Source: Treponema pallidum subsp. pallidum str. Nichols (GTDB lineage Bacteria; Spirochaetota; Spirochaetia; Treponematales; Treponemataceae). From it: 64,000 nucleotides of DNA. Numbering within the stretch: position 1 is the stretch's first letter; each line of letters opens with the position of its first letter. Made by a program: the position numbers and the translations under genes. This document shows positions 54,392 through 63,950 of the stretch, one piece after another. The stretch is from positions 654,501 through 718,500 of the forward strand of contig NC_021490.2 in the NCBI RefSeq assembly GCF_000410535.2, in the 5' to 3' direction. The notes under the pieces are model-generated. The model had not been told where the DNA came from, searched no databases, and saw only the letters and a program-made list of their open reading frames with translations.

Positions 54392-55621
54392 TCACTTGAT
54401 GCGGCTCAGTATCCGGTCGAACCGCCACCACATAACGACCGCCTCTGTGTCCGTCGCCAGCACTGAAGAAAGAATCCCTGTGGGAGAAAAATGAAACACA
54501 TTGTACACCAACGTATCACTGCGCATATGTATGCTCCTTTGACGTATCGTGAATGAACGCAAGTCTAACAATAGCGCGGCATATCCGAAGCGGTCCGGAC
54601 TCACACACAAAATACCTTGCTGCGCACTCACCCCGAGCAATGAAAAAGCTTTTTTATAAGGTCCCCTTTCTTGGTTTTCTGTACCAGACACCTCGTGCGC
54701 GGGAAGATCCACTTTCCACTCGTACACCCCCGTTTCAAGAGAGATAAAATACACACTGCTTTTCGCATAGCGAACACTACTATTTGCTCCCGTAGCTGGA
54801 TCATGCACTGCGGTATAGTAATCTACCTTTGCAATCAGCCTCCGTTCACTCACATCAGGCAGTACCCGCTCTACGAATGCATACCCTTTCTCTTGCGCAG
54901 CAAATGACGTCGGAAGCGGAGAAAACGGCAACGCACGTTGGTGTATGGGTACTCGTTGTGCATTGAACCAATACACTCTCATTGCATCCACACTCCTACA
55001 CACCACCACGAGCTCATCTGCACTATTTACATACACACCTTCAATAGCAGGAAAGGGTGTGCCCCCTATCCCCTGCTGTCCAATAGCATGCATGAAACGT
55101 CCTTCCTCATCGAACAGCAATATGGTATTCACCAGCGCAAGGTTTTCTTCCGGATCATGCTGCACGTGTTCTGGTAACACGGCATCTACTACGTACAGTG
55201 TATTCTGCGAATCTACGGCAAGAAACGTTGGCGCATGCAGCGGATAGGGCACGGCACGACGCGTAGTAATTGCTGCCGATTGCAACCCTTCAGAGAACTG
55301 AGGAGTCATTGCGTTTTTCTCGGGATTAAAAATAACTGCAAGCACATCCCCAAACGAAGTCATTCGCATGACCTTGCCAGTTGCAGCATGTGCCACGTAG
55401 AAAATACCGTCTTTCATACACAGCTGTATATTAGACTGCGATTGCGCATACCCCGCGTCGGGGAAATGCAGTTGATTTTCAGCATCCCCGTACGTTAGGG
55501 CGAACAGACGTTGCCCATGCAATTCACGCCCCATCCACCGTGTGCAGGAAGACACCAACACGAGAAAACTACCCAGCAAGAAAAAAGTAAAAAATCCCAA
55601 CCGCAACGGGTGACGCGTCAC
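54392..55621 (-). CDS. Lipoprotein, possibly beta-propeller, function unknown
   Basis: 409 residues if it starts at GTG 55621, four bases after the serS stop. The N-terminus then reads MTRHPLRLGFFTFFLLGSFLVLVSSC, a clean lipoprotein signal with Cys26. The frame is open 31 codons further into serS, but that part is not needed. The body has repeated strand-rich units ending in phrases such as DGIFYVAHAATGKVMRMTSFGDVLAV, VDSQNTLYVVDAV, YVNSADELVVVCRSVDAMRVYWF and YFISLETGVYEWKVDL, which suggests an NHL- or WD-like propeller. No enzyme motif. Envelope location is inferred. Confidence 0.75.
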   Translation of the reverse strand: MTRHPLRLGFFTFFLLGSFLVLVSSCTRWMGRELHGQRLFALTYGDAENQLHFPDAGYAQSQSNIQLCMKDGIFYVAHAATGKVMRMTSFGDVLAVIFNPEKNAMTPQFSEGLQSAAITTRRAVPYPLHAPTFLAVDSQNTLYVVDAVLPEHVQHDPEENLALVNTILLFDEEGRFMHAIGQQGIGGTPFPAIEGVYVNSADELVVVCRSVDAMRVYWFNAQRVPIHQRALPFSPLPTSFAAQEKGYAFVERVLPDVSERRLIAKVDYYTAVHDPATGANSSVRYAKSSVYFISLETGVYEWKVDLPAHEVSGTENQERGPYKKAFSLLGVSAQQGILCVSPDRFGYAALLLDLRSFTIRQRSIHMRSDTLVYNVFHFSPTGILSSVLATDTEAVVMWWRFDRILSRIK

Positions 55622-55625
55622 AACG

Positions 55626-56906
55626 CTACAGGACACGAGGATAGAGATACTCAAAACCACAAAACGGCACCAAAGCTTGCGGAATGCGCACGCGACCTTC
55701 CGCATCCTGCCCATTTTCTAGCAGCGCAATTAACACGCGAGAAATTGCAAGCGCCGTCCCATTCAACATGTGTACATAATGCTTCTTCCCTTCTGCATCC
55801 TTATAGCGGACATTTAAGCGCCGCGCCTGATAGTCTGTGCAATTCGACGCAGAAGTCACCTCTCCCCACGAACCACCCTGGCGTCCAGGCATCCACGCCT
55901 CCAAATCCCACTTGCGATACGCAGGCGCACCCAAATCTCCCGCACACACTTCCACCACACGAAAAGGAATTTCCAATGCAGTAAAAATCTCTTCCTCAAG
56001 CGACCGCAGGCGTTCGTGCAGGCACTCAGAATCACTCGGTGTACAGTACGCAAACATTTCAAGTTTGGTAAATTGGTGCACGCGATAAAGACCGCGAGAA
56101 AACTGGCCTGCAGCACCAGCCTCTTTACGAAAACAATGCGAGAGCCCTGCGTATAAACGCGGTAAACTCCGCTCTTCAAGAACCTCGCCTGCATGGTATG
56201 CCCCCAGCGTAATTTCTGCAGTTGCTACTAAACAGCGGTGTTCTCCCTCAATACGATAGATATTCGATCCACTCCCCCGCGGATTAAAACCCAAACCACA
56301 CACCATACCCTCACGAGCAATGTCAGGAGTGAGAAATGGCACAAAACCGCGCTCTTGTAAAAACTGCAAACCAAACATAATCAATGCCTGTTCAAGCAGC
56401 ACCCCTTCACGCTTCAGATAATAAAACTTTATCCCCGAGACCTTTTTCCCCGCTTCAAAATCAACTATATCCAGCAAGCGCGCTAATTCCACGTGATCAC
56501 GTGGCGAAAAACTAAAGCATGGAGGCACCCCACAGCGCTTGATTTCGAGATTATCACTGTCTGATCGACCATGGGGAGTGCACATATGCGTCATGTTTGG
56601 CAACGCTTGCGTTGCAGACAAAAGCTGATCGGAAATCTGTACCAATAGACGCTCGCTGTGAGCAATGCGATCTTTTAGTGCTCTGCCCGTTTCAACACAC
56701 GCCGAACGCGCAAGCGCATCCAAAGAGCTTTTCATCGTCTGTGCGTTCTCATTACGCGCACGTTGTAATTCTTGCAACTCTGCTAAAAGCTTTACGCGCT
56801 GATCATATAAGTGCACAATCGCGTCCACATCTGCATGCACGTTCCTGACCTTCACATTTTCTTTTACTGCATCCACGTTCTCTCTAATAAACCGATAATC
56901 AAGCAC
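55626..56906 (-). CDS. serS: Seryl-tRNA synthetase
   Basis: Class II synthetase charging tRNA-Ser. 426 residues. The N-terminal coiled coil starts MLDYRFIRENVDAVKENVKVRN. The catalytic domain has GVPPCFSFSPRDHVELARLLDIVDFEAGKKVSG, motif 2 CFRKEAGAAGQFSRGLYRVHQFTKLEMF (with G-x-x-x-R-G-L-Y-R-V-H-Q-F) and motif 3 NGTALAISRVLIALLENGQ. The start is a GTG at 56906 with AAGGGGAG upstream. The lipoprotein gene follows after four bases. Confidence 0.96.
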   Translation of the reverse strand: MLDYRFIRENVDAVKENVKVRNVHADVDAIVHLYDQRVKLLAELQELQRARNENAQTMKSSLDALARSACVETGRALKDRIAHSERLLVQISDQLLSATQALPNMTHMCTPHGRSDSDNLEIKRCGVPPCFSFSPRDHVELARLLDIVDFEAGKKVSGIKFYYLKREGVLLEQALIMFGLQFLQERGFVPFLTPDIAREGMVCGLGFNPRGSGSNIYRIEGEHRCLVATAEITLGAYHAGEVLEERSLPRLYAGLSHCFRKEAGAAGQFSRGLYRVHQFTKLEMFAYCTPSDSECLHERLRSLEEEIFTALEIPFRVVEVCAGDLGAPAYRKWDLEAWMPGRQGGSWGEVTSASNCTDYQARRLNVRYKDAEGKKHYVHMLNGTALAISRVLIALLENGQDAEGRVRIPQALVPFCGFEYLYPRVL

Positions 56907-56955
56907 GCGCCTTTCTCCCCTTACTTATTCTGAATGTACAAGAAAAACGACACTC

Positions 56956-58932
56956 TCATCGAATGCTGCGCAGAAGCGCTAACAACATACCCATCGCCCC
57001 ATCGTGTACGAATGTGTCAGACGTGGTAGCCGAGCTGTCCGGAAGGCGCGGTTCACATATTACCGCATCTCCCACGCTGATGTGATCGTAGTATCCTACG
57101 CGCCTGAGCACGCCTTCACTCATATCCTCTGAAACCTTTGTCACGGTAAAATGCCCCAACACGTCCTCACGTCGATATGCAAGCCCAACACCTTCTTTCA
57201 GCACTGAAACTGCGCGTCTTTTTACCACTTCGAGAGACTTACCTTGTAACTCTGCATCTTGTGTTCCAAGATCAATCACCGCCTCCGACTGGTGACGGCG
57301 CACGACAGTACCCATAATTGGCAAACGATCGTTGAGCATCTGCATGATCCTACGCAACACACTCTGATACCGATCATTTCCCGAGCGATACGCATCAAAG
57401 GTGTGTGCCCGAGATCCCGTCGATGCAACATACAATTCCAAACGCACGCGTAAATCCTGACCGTGCTCCTGCATTGTGATGAGAGCAAAATAATCATCAC
57501 CAGCCTCACGCGCCGTGCGAAAAGCTTCTCTATACGAGTGAGAACGCGCGCTGTACCCAGTTACTTTTAACCTGCGGTTATAGGCAAACGAATCTTGCAC
57601 CTGCGTCAGAAAGAAACGCTCAGCCTCAGGATGCAATGCATTCGCAGGATCAGGATGGTAAAAAAGAGATATTGAAAGATGCGCCTTATCCAGATACAAG
57701 GCATCAACACGCCACCTATTTTTAATTGAACGTGCATGCGTCTTCTCGTATGCCTCTACTGCATCATTGATGCGTGCACTGCTCTTTCCAATAGACTGTA
57801 AAAACTTTAATTGCTCAAGGGAGCGCTCAGGATATCCAAAACGCAGGAGCAAACGTGCGTAAGCTTCACGAGCAGCACCGTCGTACGGGTACACCTTTAG
57901 TGCGCGCCGATACTCATCCAGAGCCTGCCGACTCATATTCCGACGCGCGAAACCGTCTGCCTTTTGCGTGTGAAAACGCGCAAGTTGCATGCGATACTCA
58001 TCTTCGTATTCAAGGTGAACAATCGCGATCTCTTCTAGCAAGATGCGCATTAGATCGTCACGTGGATCTACTGTCAACCCAACTTTTGCAGTTGCAAGCG
58101 CCTCAGTATGTTTACCCAACTTCAGAAGGGACAGTGTCTTTACATACCAGGCATCCACTTGCGTTCGATCCGCCCTTATGCGTTGATCACACTGAGCCAC
58201 CGCGCGCTCATACGCGCCGCGCGCATATAAAACTGCTGAAAGAAGCGCACGGGCACGTGGATAAGCCGACTTAATGTGGAGCGCCCGCTCCAAATAACGC
58301 TCTGCATCTTCATAGTGTGCCCGAAGCGTTGCAAGATACGCGGCAAAAAAATGCACCTGTGCATTATCACCGTGATATTGCAACGCACGTTCAACGTACG
58401 TGAGCGCACGCGGATAATGACCAGCCTCGTACGAGATAAGCGCAAGCGACAACAACGCCTTGCGATTCTCTGCCTGACGCTCCAGCGCTGCTTGGTATAA
58501 CAGACGCGCAGAGCTCAGCCGTCCCTTTGACACCTCAATCTCTGCCAAACCAAAGCGAGCATCTACGTCATTCGGATAGCGCGCAAGAATTTCCTCAAAA
58601 AGACTACGCGCCTGATCCAACTCACCTTGACCAACTAAACTGAACGCGCACAGCTTTTCAAGGGAAAGATCCTGCGCCATGAGTTTTTGCGCTTTGCGCA
58701 CATGGTGCAACGCCTGATCATATTCACCAAGTGCGTAGAAACACTCGGCAAGACCACGATATGCAAGGTTGTAAGAAGCATTTTTTTTTAATGCTTCTTG
58801 GTAGAATTCGATAGCAGCATGCCAATCCTCCTGCACATGGGCCTTTCTTCCTGCTTCGTAAAGCTGCACGCCCGTCTGAGCAAACACTATGCTGCAAAGC
58901 GCACCGTAATACACGCACAGCAGGCCTTTCAT
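56956..58932 (-). CDS. Exported TPR-repeat protein, function unknown
   Basis: 658 residues from ATG 58932 with a GGAAAGGG ribosome-binding site; 24 open codons upstream lack a signal. A signal peptide MKGLLCVYYGALCSIVFA precedes QTGVQLYEAG. The first ~400 residues are at least nine tetratricopeptide repeats (for example WHAAIEFYQEALKKNASYNLAYRGLAECFYALG). The C-terminal ~230 residues are beta-rich, with DSFAYNRRLKVTGYSARSHSYREAF and HDHISVGDAVICEPRLPD-like segments, and may be a separate domain. An A9 run sits in a perfect hairpin in the first TPR (58773-58799). Probably a periplasmic or outer-membrane-associated scaffold. Confidence 0.82.
   Translation of the reverse strand: MKGLLCVYYGALCSIVFAQTGVQLYEAGRKAHVQEDWHAAIEFYQEALKKNASYNLAYRGLAECFYALGEYDQALHHVRKAQKLMAQDLSLEKLCAFSLVGQGELDQARSLFEEILARYPNDVDARFGLAEIEVSKGRLSSARLLYQAALERQAENRKALLSLALISYEAGHYPRALTYVERALQYHGDNAQVHFFAAYLATLRAHYEDAERYLERALHIKSAYPRARALLSAVLYARGAYERAVAQCDQRIRADRTQVDAWYVKTLSLLKLGKHTEALATAKVGLTVDPRDDLMRILLEEIAIVHLEYEDEYRMQLARFHTQKADGFARRNMSRQALDEYRRALKVYPYDGAAREAYARLLLRFGYPERSLEQLKFLQSIGKSSARINDAVEAYEKTHARSIKNRWRVDALYLDKAHLSISLFYHPDPANALHPEAERFFLTQVQDSFAYNRRLKVTGYSARSHSYREAFRTAREAGDDYFALITMQEHGQDLRVRLELYVASTGSRAHTFDAYRSGNDRYQSVLRRIMQMLNDRLPIMGTVVRRHQSEAVIDLGTQDAELQGKSLEVVKRRAVSVLKEGVGLAYRREDVLGHFTVTKVSEDMSEGVLRRVGYYDHISVGDAVICEPRLPDSSATTSDTFVHDGAMGMLLALLRSIR
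58773..58799 (-). repeat. Perfect inverted repeat with an A-tract loop in the TPR gene
   Basis: AAGAAGCATT and AATGCTTCTT are perfect 10-base arms separated by seven T on the plus strand (an A-rich loop in the mRNA). It encodes EALKKNAS in the first tetratricopeptide repeat. Confidence 0.8.
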
Positions 58933-58948
58933 GCTTTTTCCCTTTCCT

Positions 58949-59746
58949 CTATGGCCGCTCAGATACACATGCAGGCTCGGAATCACCCCGCAGGACAGAT
59001 ACAATCTTTATAGTATTTATCTTATGTGCTTCCATGTCTTGGATAATAAAATCGAAGGCACCCCACGAAACCTTCTCGTACTTTACGGGAATTTTTCCAA
59101 AAAGATTAAATACAAATCCACCTAACGTTCCAAACTCTTGAGAAGGAAAAACAGTATGCAAACACTCAGACAAATCTTCCAAATCCACACGCGCATCGCA
59201 CAACCACACGCCCTGTCCGAGCGGTTCGATATCCTCCCGCTCGTGGTCAAACTCATCCTGGATATCCCCAACAATCTCTTCAATAATGTCTTCCATGCAC
59301 GCAATACCCGAAACGCCGCCGTACTCGTCCACCGCGATCGCAATGTGCACGTGCCTGCGCTTAAACTCTCGCAGAAGACTGTCAATTCGTTTGGACTCGG
59401 GGACAAAGAAGGGCTTACGCAGCAGTCTTTCTAACCGCACCTCCTGTGGCCTTCCAAACAGCTTTATTAAATCTTTGACGTACAGCACACCCACCACATT
59501 ATCAATAGTTTGTTCGTAGACAGGAAAGCGTGAGTGTCCACTCTCGGTTACCTTTTCAACGAGTGTTTCACCGCTCATAGAAAGCTCAAGAAAATCCACG
59601 TCAATACGCGGTATCATCACCTCGCGCACCGAAGTGTCAGAAAGATCCACTATACCGCGGATCATATCCTGCTTTTCTTCATTCAGCGGTTGCTGAAAAA
59701 TATGGGTAACAGCGTGCCTGCGCCTCAACCAGTCTATGACTCCCAT
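58949..59746 (-). CDS. CBS-domain protein of the CorC/TlyC family
   Basis: 265 residues. Two CBS motifs span residues ~40-170 (VREVMIPRIDVDFLELSM, SRFPVYEQTIDNVVGVLYVKDLIKL, HVHIAIAVDEYGGVSGIACMEDIIEEIVGDIQDE). A C-terminal CorC/HlyC domain contains the usual TLGGFVFNLFGKIPVKYE. It lacks the membrane DUF21 domain, so it is the soluble form. Related proteins affect Mg/Co homeostasis or are labelled haemolysin C; the exact role is unknown. It overlaps the end of ybeY by 13 bases, the conserved ybeY-corC pairing. Confidence 0.88.
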   Translation of the reverse strand: MGVIDWLRRRHAVTHIFQQPLNEEKQDMIRGIVDLSDTSVREVMIPRIDVDFLELSMSGETLVEKVTESGHSRFPVYEQTIDNVVGVLYVKDLIKLFGRPQEVRLERLLRKPFFVPESKRIDSLLREFKRRHVHIAIAVDEYGGVSGIACMEDIIEEIVGDIQDEFDHEREDIEPLGQGVWLCDARVDLEDLSECLHTVFPSQEFGTLGGFVFNLFGKIPVKYEKVSWGAFDFIIQDMEAHKINTIKIVSVLRGDSEPACVSERP

Positions 59747-60216
59747 GGTATACCCGATGATAGCACCCGACAGTGCTGCGCCAGTATGCGCTCCTGCAAA
59801 CGCAACATCTCTTGACCGGGAGAATTGTCCTGGTGATCCATACCGCTCAGATGCAAAATGCCGTGGATGAGCACCCGTTTAAATTCCTCGTGCGCGGCAA
59901 CGTGAAAACGTTCACTGTTTTCACGCACACTTTCAAGACTGATGATAATATCACCAGCAAGAAAAAAACGCGTCCCTGCGTCATCGCAATACTCACCATC
60001 GTTCTCAAAAGACAGCACGTCAGTGGGAGAATCAATACCACGGTAATCGTAATTTAGCCGGCGAATAAACGCATCAGTGCAGCAGACAATGGAAAGATCC
60101 CAGTGGGAAATAGCCTGGGAATCGAGCACCGCACACACAAACGGCGCAACTTGACCAATCCAAGGAGGCGGACAAAAGCCTTCGCAGGAAACAGAAACTT
60201 TATTCACCTCGGACAT
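59734..60216 (-). CDS. ybeY: Endoribonuclease YbeY (16S rRNA maturation)
   Basis: Zinc-dependent RNase for 16S rRNA 3' end maturation and ribosome quality control. 160 residues. The metal site H-G-x-L-H-L-x-G-x-D-H is exact in LIHGILHLSGMDHQ near residue 120, with RRLNYDYRGIDSPTDVLSFENDGE before it. AAGGAG ribosome-binding site. It starts five bases after the HD phosphohydrolase gene, the widely conserved pgpH-ybeY order. Confidence 0.95.
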   Translation of the reverse strand: MSEVNKVSVSCEGFCPPPWIGQVAPFVCAVLDSQAISHWDLSIVCCTDAFIRRLNYDYRGIDSPTDVLSFENDGEYCDDAGTRFFLAGDIIISLESVRENSERFHVAAHEEFKRVLIHGILHLSGMDHQDNSPGQEMLRLQERILAQHCRVLSSGIPWES

Positions 60217-60221
60217 AAAGA

Positions 60222-62669
60222 TTACTCCTTATACGATCCTTGGGCTACGGACACGAGCTGCTGCTGATCAGAATCTCTTTGGTGAGGATACTCTATGCGG
60301 GAATGGTAGTATCCTGCCAGTATTCTCACAAAACACTCCTTGACGACCTGCACATCCCGAAACGTTAAATCAGAATTGTCAAGCTGATGTGTTTCTATCT
60401 TCTGTTGCACAACCTTATCGATAAATTTCCCTAGGCGGGGGATCGTCGGTTTATTCAATGTCCTACATGACGCTTCAACCACATCAGCAAGCATCACCAC
60501 CGCAGACTCCTTTGTGCGAGGAGGAACCCCCGGATAGGTAAAATCTTCCCGATCAACATTCGGATCGAGTTCCCGCGCCTTCTCGTAAAAGTATGTAATA
60601 AGACTATTACCGTGATGCTCTGCAATTATATCGATAACCTCCTGAGGTAAGCGGAGTTGATGTGCCTTTTCTACCCCCAGCTTTACATGACTCCGAATTA
60701 CCGTTGCAGAAAGCCGTGGATTTAAATCTAAGTGTTTGCTATCGCCCGTTTGGTTTTCTACAAAGTACTCACCGTTTTCCATTTTTCCAATGTCATGATA
60801 ATACGCGCCAACTCGCGCAAGGAGCGAATGAGCCCCAATGCTACGACACGCATTTTCTGCAAGAGTGGCAACCATCATGGTGTGATTGTACGTACCTGAA
60901 ACTGTAAGCAGCATTTTTTTCATGATAGGAACGTTGAGGTCCGAAAGCTCCATAAGCCGGAACACGGTAGGAGCATTGGTGAGCGCTTCAAGGATGGGCA
61001 GAAGGCCTAACACCAAAATGCCGTTGAGAAAGCCACTGATCGCCACGCCTGTAAGGAGGAATATTGCGTCAGTGTACGCATGCGGAAACGCAAACATGAG
61101 CGTAGCAGCAAGGAAAGGCTGAGCAACGGCAAGGACACAGGAACTTTTAACAATGTCGAGCCGAGAGCTCATAACACGCATACAAGCAGACGCCGACACC
61201 CCAGAGAGGAGCGCAAAAAGCGTAGGCTCAGTATGGAACTGTGAAGCGATGAGCACTGCGAACGCAATGAGAAAGGAACTAGTGACGGCACTACGATGGG
61301 AAACGAGCGCGGTAACGAGCATGATACACAACGCAGTTGGCTGAAAAGGAATGCTATCAAGCGGTGCAGGGAGCGCAGCTATCTTTGAAAGAAAAAGTGT
61401 GCACAGGTATCCGGCAACGCTGGTATAGAGAATGAGTAACTCTACACGCAGTTTAAGAGGAGGATGGGCCATCCGTTTACTGAACAAAAAGAAGGCAAGC
61501 AGATACAAAAAGGCCAGTAACAGGAGACTGCTTACGAGCAGGGAGCGATCGACAGACAGTTTAGAGTGTGCAAGTGCCTGCAATCTTGCGTAGTCAGTGG
61601 CGGATACGATAAAGCCGCGACGGACTATAATTTCGTTTGGATGAATACTGAGGGTGACCGGTCGTAACCGCGCCAATGCGTTGCGGACATGTCGTTCACT
61701 TTGAATAGGGTCAAAGACAATATTTGGACGCAGAAAGGGTCCGAGGGATGAAAAGAGGAGCGCCGCCTGCGACGTAAGACCGAAATCGGAAGCCAGCGCA
61801 TGGACGCGCGCGGCGAGTTGATCGGATCTGATGAGCGTTTCAATTGCCTGAGTCCTCGAAAAGACATCCCCTGCGGCATTTTCCGCCTCATCCGCACTCG
61901 CATCGGGTGACAGGGGTACAGACGCAGAAGGGAGATCTCCTGCTGAGGCTTGCGACGCCACGGGGGCCGACATATCCGACGGGGCGTGGAAGGGACGTTC
62001 CTCACTGATAGTAATTGTGTGGGGGTTAAAATCCTTAAGCGCATGGTCGGACAGCTGCACCACACCTTGCGCGAAGATACGCGCGAGCACTTGAGTTCCC
62101 ACACGCAGGAGGGACTCAAACGTGTCATCGTCAAGCTGAAGCAAGGATCGCAGCGTCTGGCGCGAAAAGTGAACAAATTTCTGCTGCAGCAGGTGCACGT
62201 GTGCAGACGCCCGATCGTGCGCAGCGTGGAGTGACCGCTCCTCCTCGTAGTCCGCTGCTCCTCCGCCTCCGTCCGACGAGGTATCCAGAGCCATACCAAC
62301 GCGCGCTTTCTGCAACGCATGACAAAACGCCTGGTATGCGCGTACTTCAGCCTGTTCCAGATCGAGCCGACGCTCAAAAACAGCAGGAATTTCCTTCTTC
62401 CTGCGAGCATACTGCCGCTGGGTAGCCAGCTCATCAGTAAGGGAAAGAAAGACAGGAGAGACAACGTTCCGCTCAGCTACACGCCCTACCGCAAAGTCAG
62501 CAAGGTTCAGTCTTGCAGGGTCGTGCTGTTCGCTGATGCTCACCGCCGTGGCAATGCTGAGGACAACGAAGGAGAGCGCCAGATTGAGCGCGCGCGCACG
62601 CCGGCGGCGAAGTACGTGACACAGCGTATGCCACAACTGCGTAAGACGGGGTGGTCCTTTCTTCCTCAT
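60222..62669 (-). CDS. 7TM-HD domain phosphohydrolase (PgpH-like, probable c-di-AMP phosphodiesterase)
   Basis: About 815 residues from ATG 62669 (MRKKGPPRLTQ); the frame is open to 62801 but without similarity. One N-terminal membrane segment (ALNLALSFVVLSIATAVSI) is followed by a ~350-residue external domain (DPARLNLADFAVGRVAERNVVSPV), then about seven membrane helices (from SLLLLAFLYLLAFFLF) and a cytoplasmic HD domain: RVGAYYHDIGKM with the metal-binding His-Asp, NPRLSATVIRSHVKLG and IIAEHHGNSLITYFY. In Listeria, PgpH degrades c-di-AMP; that role is inferred by family. It heads an operon with ybeY, corC-like, a TPR protein, serS and a lipoprotein. Confidence 0.9.
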   Translation of the reverse strand: MRKKGPPRLTQLWHTLCHVLRRRRARALNLALSFVVLSIATAVSISEQHDPARLNLADFAVGRVAERNVVSPVFLSLTDELATQRQYARRKKEIPAVFERRLDLEQAEVRAYQAFCHALQKARVGMALDTSSDGGGGAADYEEERSLHAAHDRASAHVHLLQQKFVHFSRQTLRSLLQLDDDTFESLLRVGTQVLARIFAQGVVQLSDHALKDFNPHTITISEERPFHAPSDMSAPVASQASAGDLPSASVPLSPDASADEAENAAGDVFSRTQAIETLIRSDQLAARVHALASDFGLTSQAALLFSSLGPFLRPNIVFDPIQSERHVRNALARLRPVTLSIHPNEIIVRRGFIVSATDYARLQALAHSKLSVDRSLLVSSLLLLAFLYLLAFFLFSKRMAHPPLKLRVELLILYTSVAGYLCTLFLSKIAALPAPLDSIPFQPTALCIMLVTALVSHRSAVTSSFLIAFAVLIASQFHTEPTLFALLSGVSASACMRVMSSRLDIVKSSCVLAVAQPFLAATLMFAFPHAYTDAIFLLTGVAISGFLNGILVLGLLPILEALTNAPTVFRLMELSDLNVPIMKKMLLTVSGTYNHTMMVATLAENACRSIGAHSLLARVGAYYHDIGKMENGEYFVENQTGDSKHLDLNPRLSATVIRSHVKLGVEKAHQLRLPQEVIDIIAEHHGNSLITYFYEKARELDPNVDREDFTYPGVPPRTKESAVVMLADVVEASCRTLNKPTIPRLGKFIDKVVQQKIETHQLDNSDLTFRDVQVVKECFVRILAGYYHSRIEYPHQRDSDQQQLVSVAQGSYKE

Positions 62670-62822
62670 GCGCACTTCTCGCGCCAGCGAGCGTAACACG
62701 CCAGCGGTAATCTGTCCAGCAAGGACACACGGACGCCTTGCGTACCCCAACCGCGAGCCTTGACAGAACATACCCAAATACCGCACCATCGGCCTCCGCA
62801 ATGAGAAGGAGTGCGACAGACC

Positions 62823-63950
62823 GTGAAAGGATGCGCCGTCACCATCGACCAGGTCTCAAAAGCATACGGTCACTGCCTCGCCGTTGACCGTGCCACCGTT
62901 CACATTCGGCAGGGAGAGTTTTTCTCCATCCTCGGTCCTTCAGGCTGCGGAAAGACCACGCTTTTGCGTATCATTGCAGGGTTTGAACAGCCGGACTCAG
63001 GAGACTTGACCTTCGACCACGTGAGTGTGCTCGGTGTTGGTGCAAATAAGCGGAGGTCTAACACCGTTTTCCAGTCGTATGCCCTCTTTCCTCACCTTTC
63101 CGTGTACGAGAACATCGCCTTCCCCCTCAGGCTCAAACGCCTCTCAAAGAACCTCATCCGCGAGCGCGTGCACGAGTACCTTCACCTGGTACAGCTGGAC
63201 GAGCACCTGCACAAGAAACCCCATCAGCTGTCAGGTGGCCAACAACAGCGCGTCGCCATTGCCCGTGCACTCGTGTGCGAGCCAGGGGTGCTCCTGCTTG
63301 ACGAGCCGCTTTCTGCCCTGGATGCAAAACTTCGCTCCAATTTGCTCATAGAGCTCGATACACTCCACGATCAGACGGGCATTACCTTCGTTTTTATCAC
63401 CCATGACCAGAGCGAGGCTCTGTCCGTCTCCGACCGCATCGCCGTCATGAACAAAGGAAAGATCCTGCAGATCGGTACTCCCTACGAGATTTATGAGCAA
63501 CCTGCGACTGACTTTGTCGCTAAGTTTATTGGGGAAACTAATAGCTTCCTGTCAACTGTCGTCTCCTGCACCGCCATTGAAAACGAAGAGTTTATGCTCA
63601 GTCTCCAGGTTCCGGAACTTGACCGTACGCTCACCGTAACCGCCGATAACCCTATCGATCCTGGCAGGCGGGTGTGTTTCACCGTTCGCCCAGAGAAGAT
63701 CCACATTTCCCTTGAAGAGCCGGGTACCACCAGTGCGCCGCTCAATGTTTTTCGCGGTTTTGTAGAGGAGCCTGTATATGCAGGGTTCCAATCTAAGTTT
63801 TTCGTCCAGTTAGAAAGTGGCGCTATTATCCAAGTGTTTCAGCAACACCAGAAGTATCTCGACACTGGCCCTGAGATTGCGTGGAAGGACACTGTTTACG
63901 TGTCCTGGTCTGCACACGACGGCTACGTGGTTGAGGACATCGAGTCGTGA
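62823..63950 (+). CDS. potA: Spermidine/putrescine ABC transporter ATP-binding protein
   Basis: ATPase of a polyamine importer. About 375 residues from GTG 62823, with AAGGAG about 11 bases upstream; a GTG at 62811 is possible but overlaps the ribosome-binding site. Walker A GPSGCGKTTLLRIIAG, Q-loop VFQSYALFPHLSVYENIAFPL, signature QLSGGQQQRVAIARAL, Walker B LLLDEPLSALD and switch FITHDQSEAL are followed by a C-terminal TOBE domain (VCFTVRPEKIHISLE). It is coupled to the next gene by a GTGA overlap. Confidence 0.93.
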   Translation: MKGCAVTIDQVSKAYGHCLAVDRATVHIRQGEFFSILGPSGCGKTTLLRIIAGFEQPDSGDLTFDHVSVLGVGANKRRSNTVFQSYALFPHLSVYENIAFPLRLKRLSKNLIRERVHEYLHLVQLDEHLHKKPHQLSGGQQQRVAIARALVCEPGVLLLDEPLSALDAKLRSNLLIELDTLHDQTGITFVFITHDQSEALSVSDRIAVMNKGKILQIGTPYEIYEQPATDFVAKFIGETNSFLSTVVSCTAIENEEFMLSLQVPELDRTLTVTADNPIDPGRRVCFTVRPEKIHISLEEPGTTSAPLNVFRGFVEEPVYAGFQSKFFVQLESGAIIQVFQQHQKYLDTGPEIAWKDTVYVSWSAHDGYVVEDIES

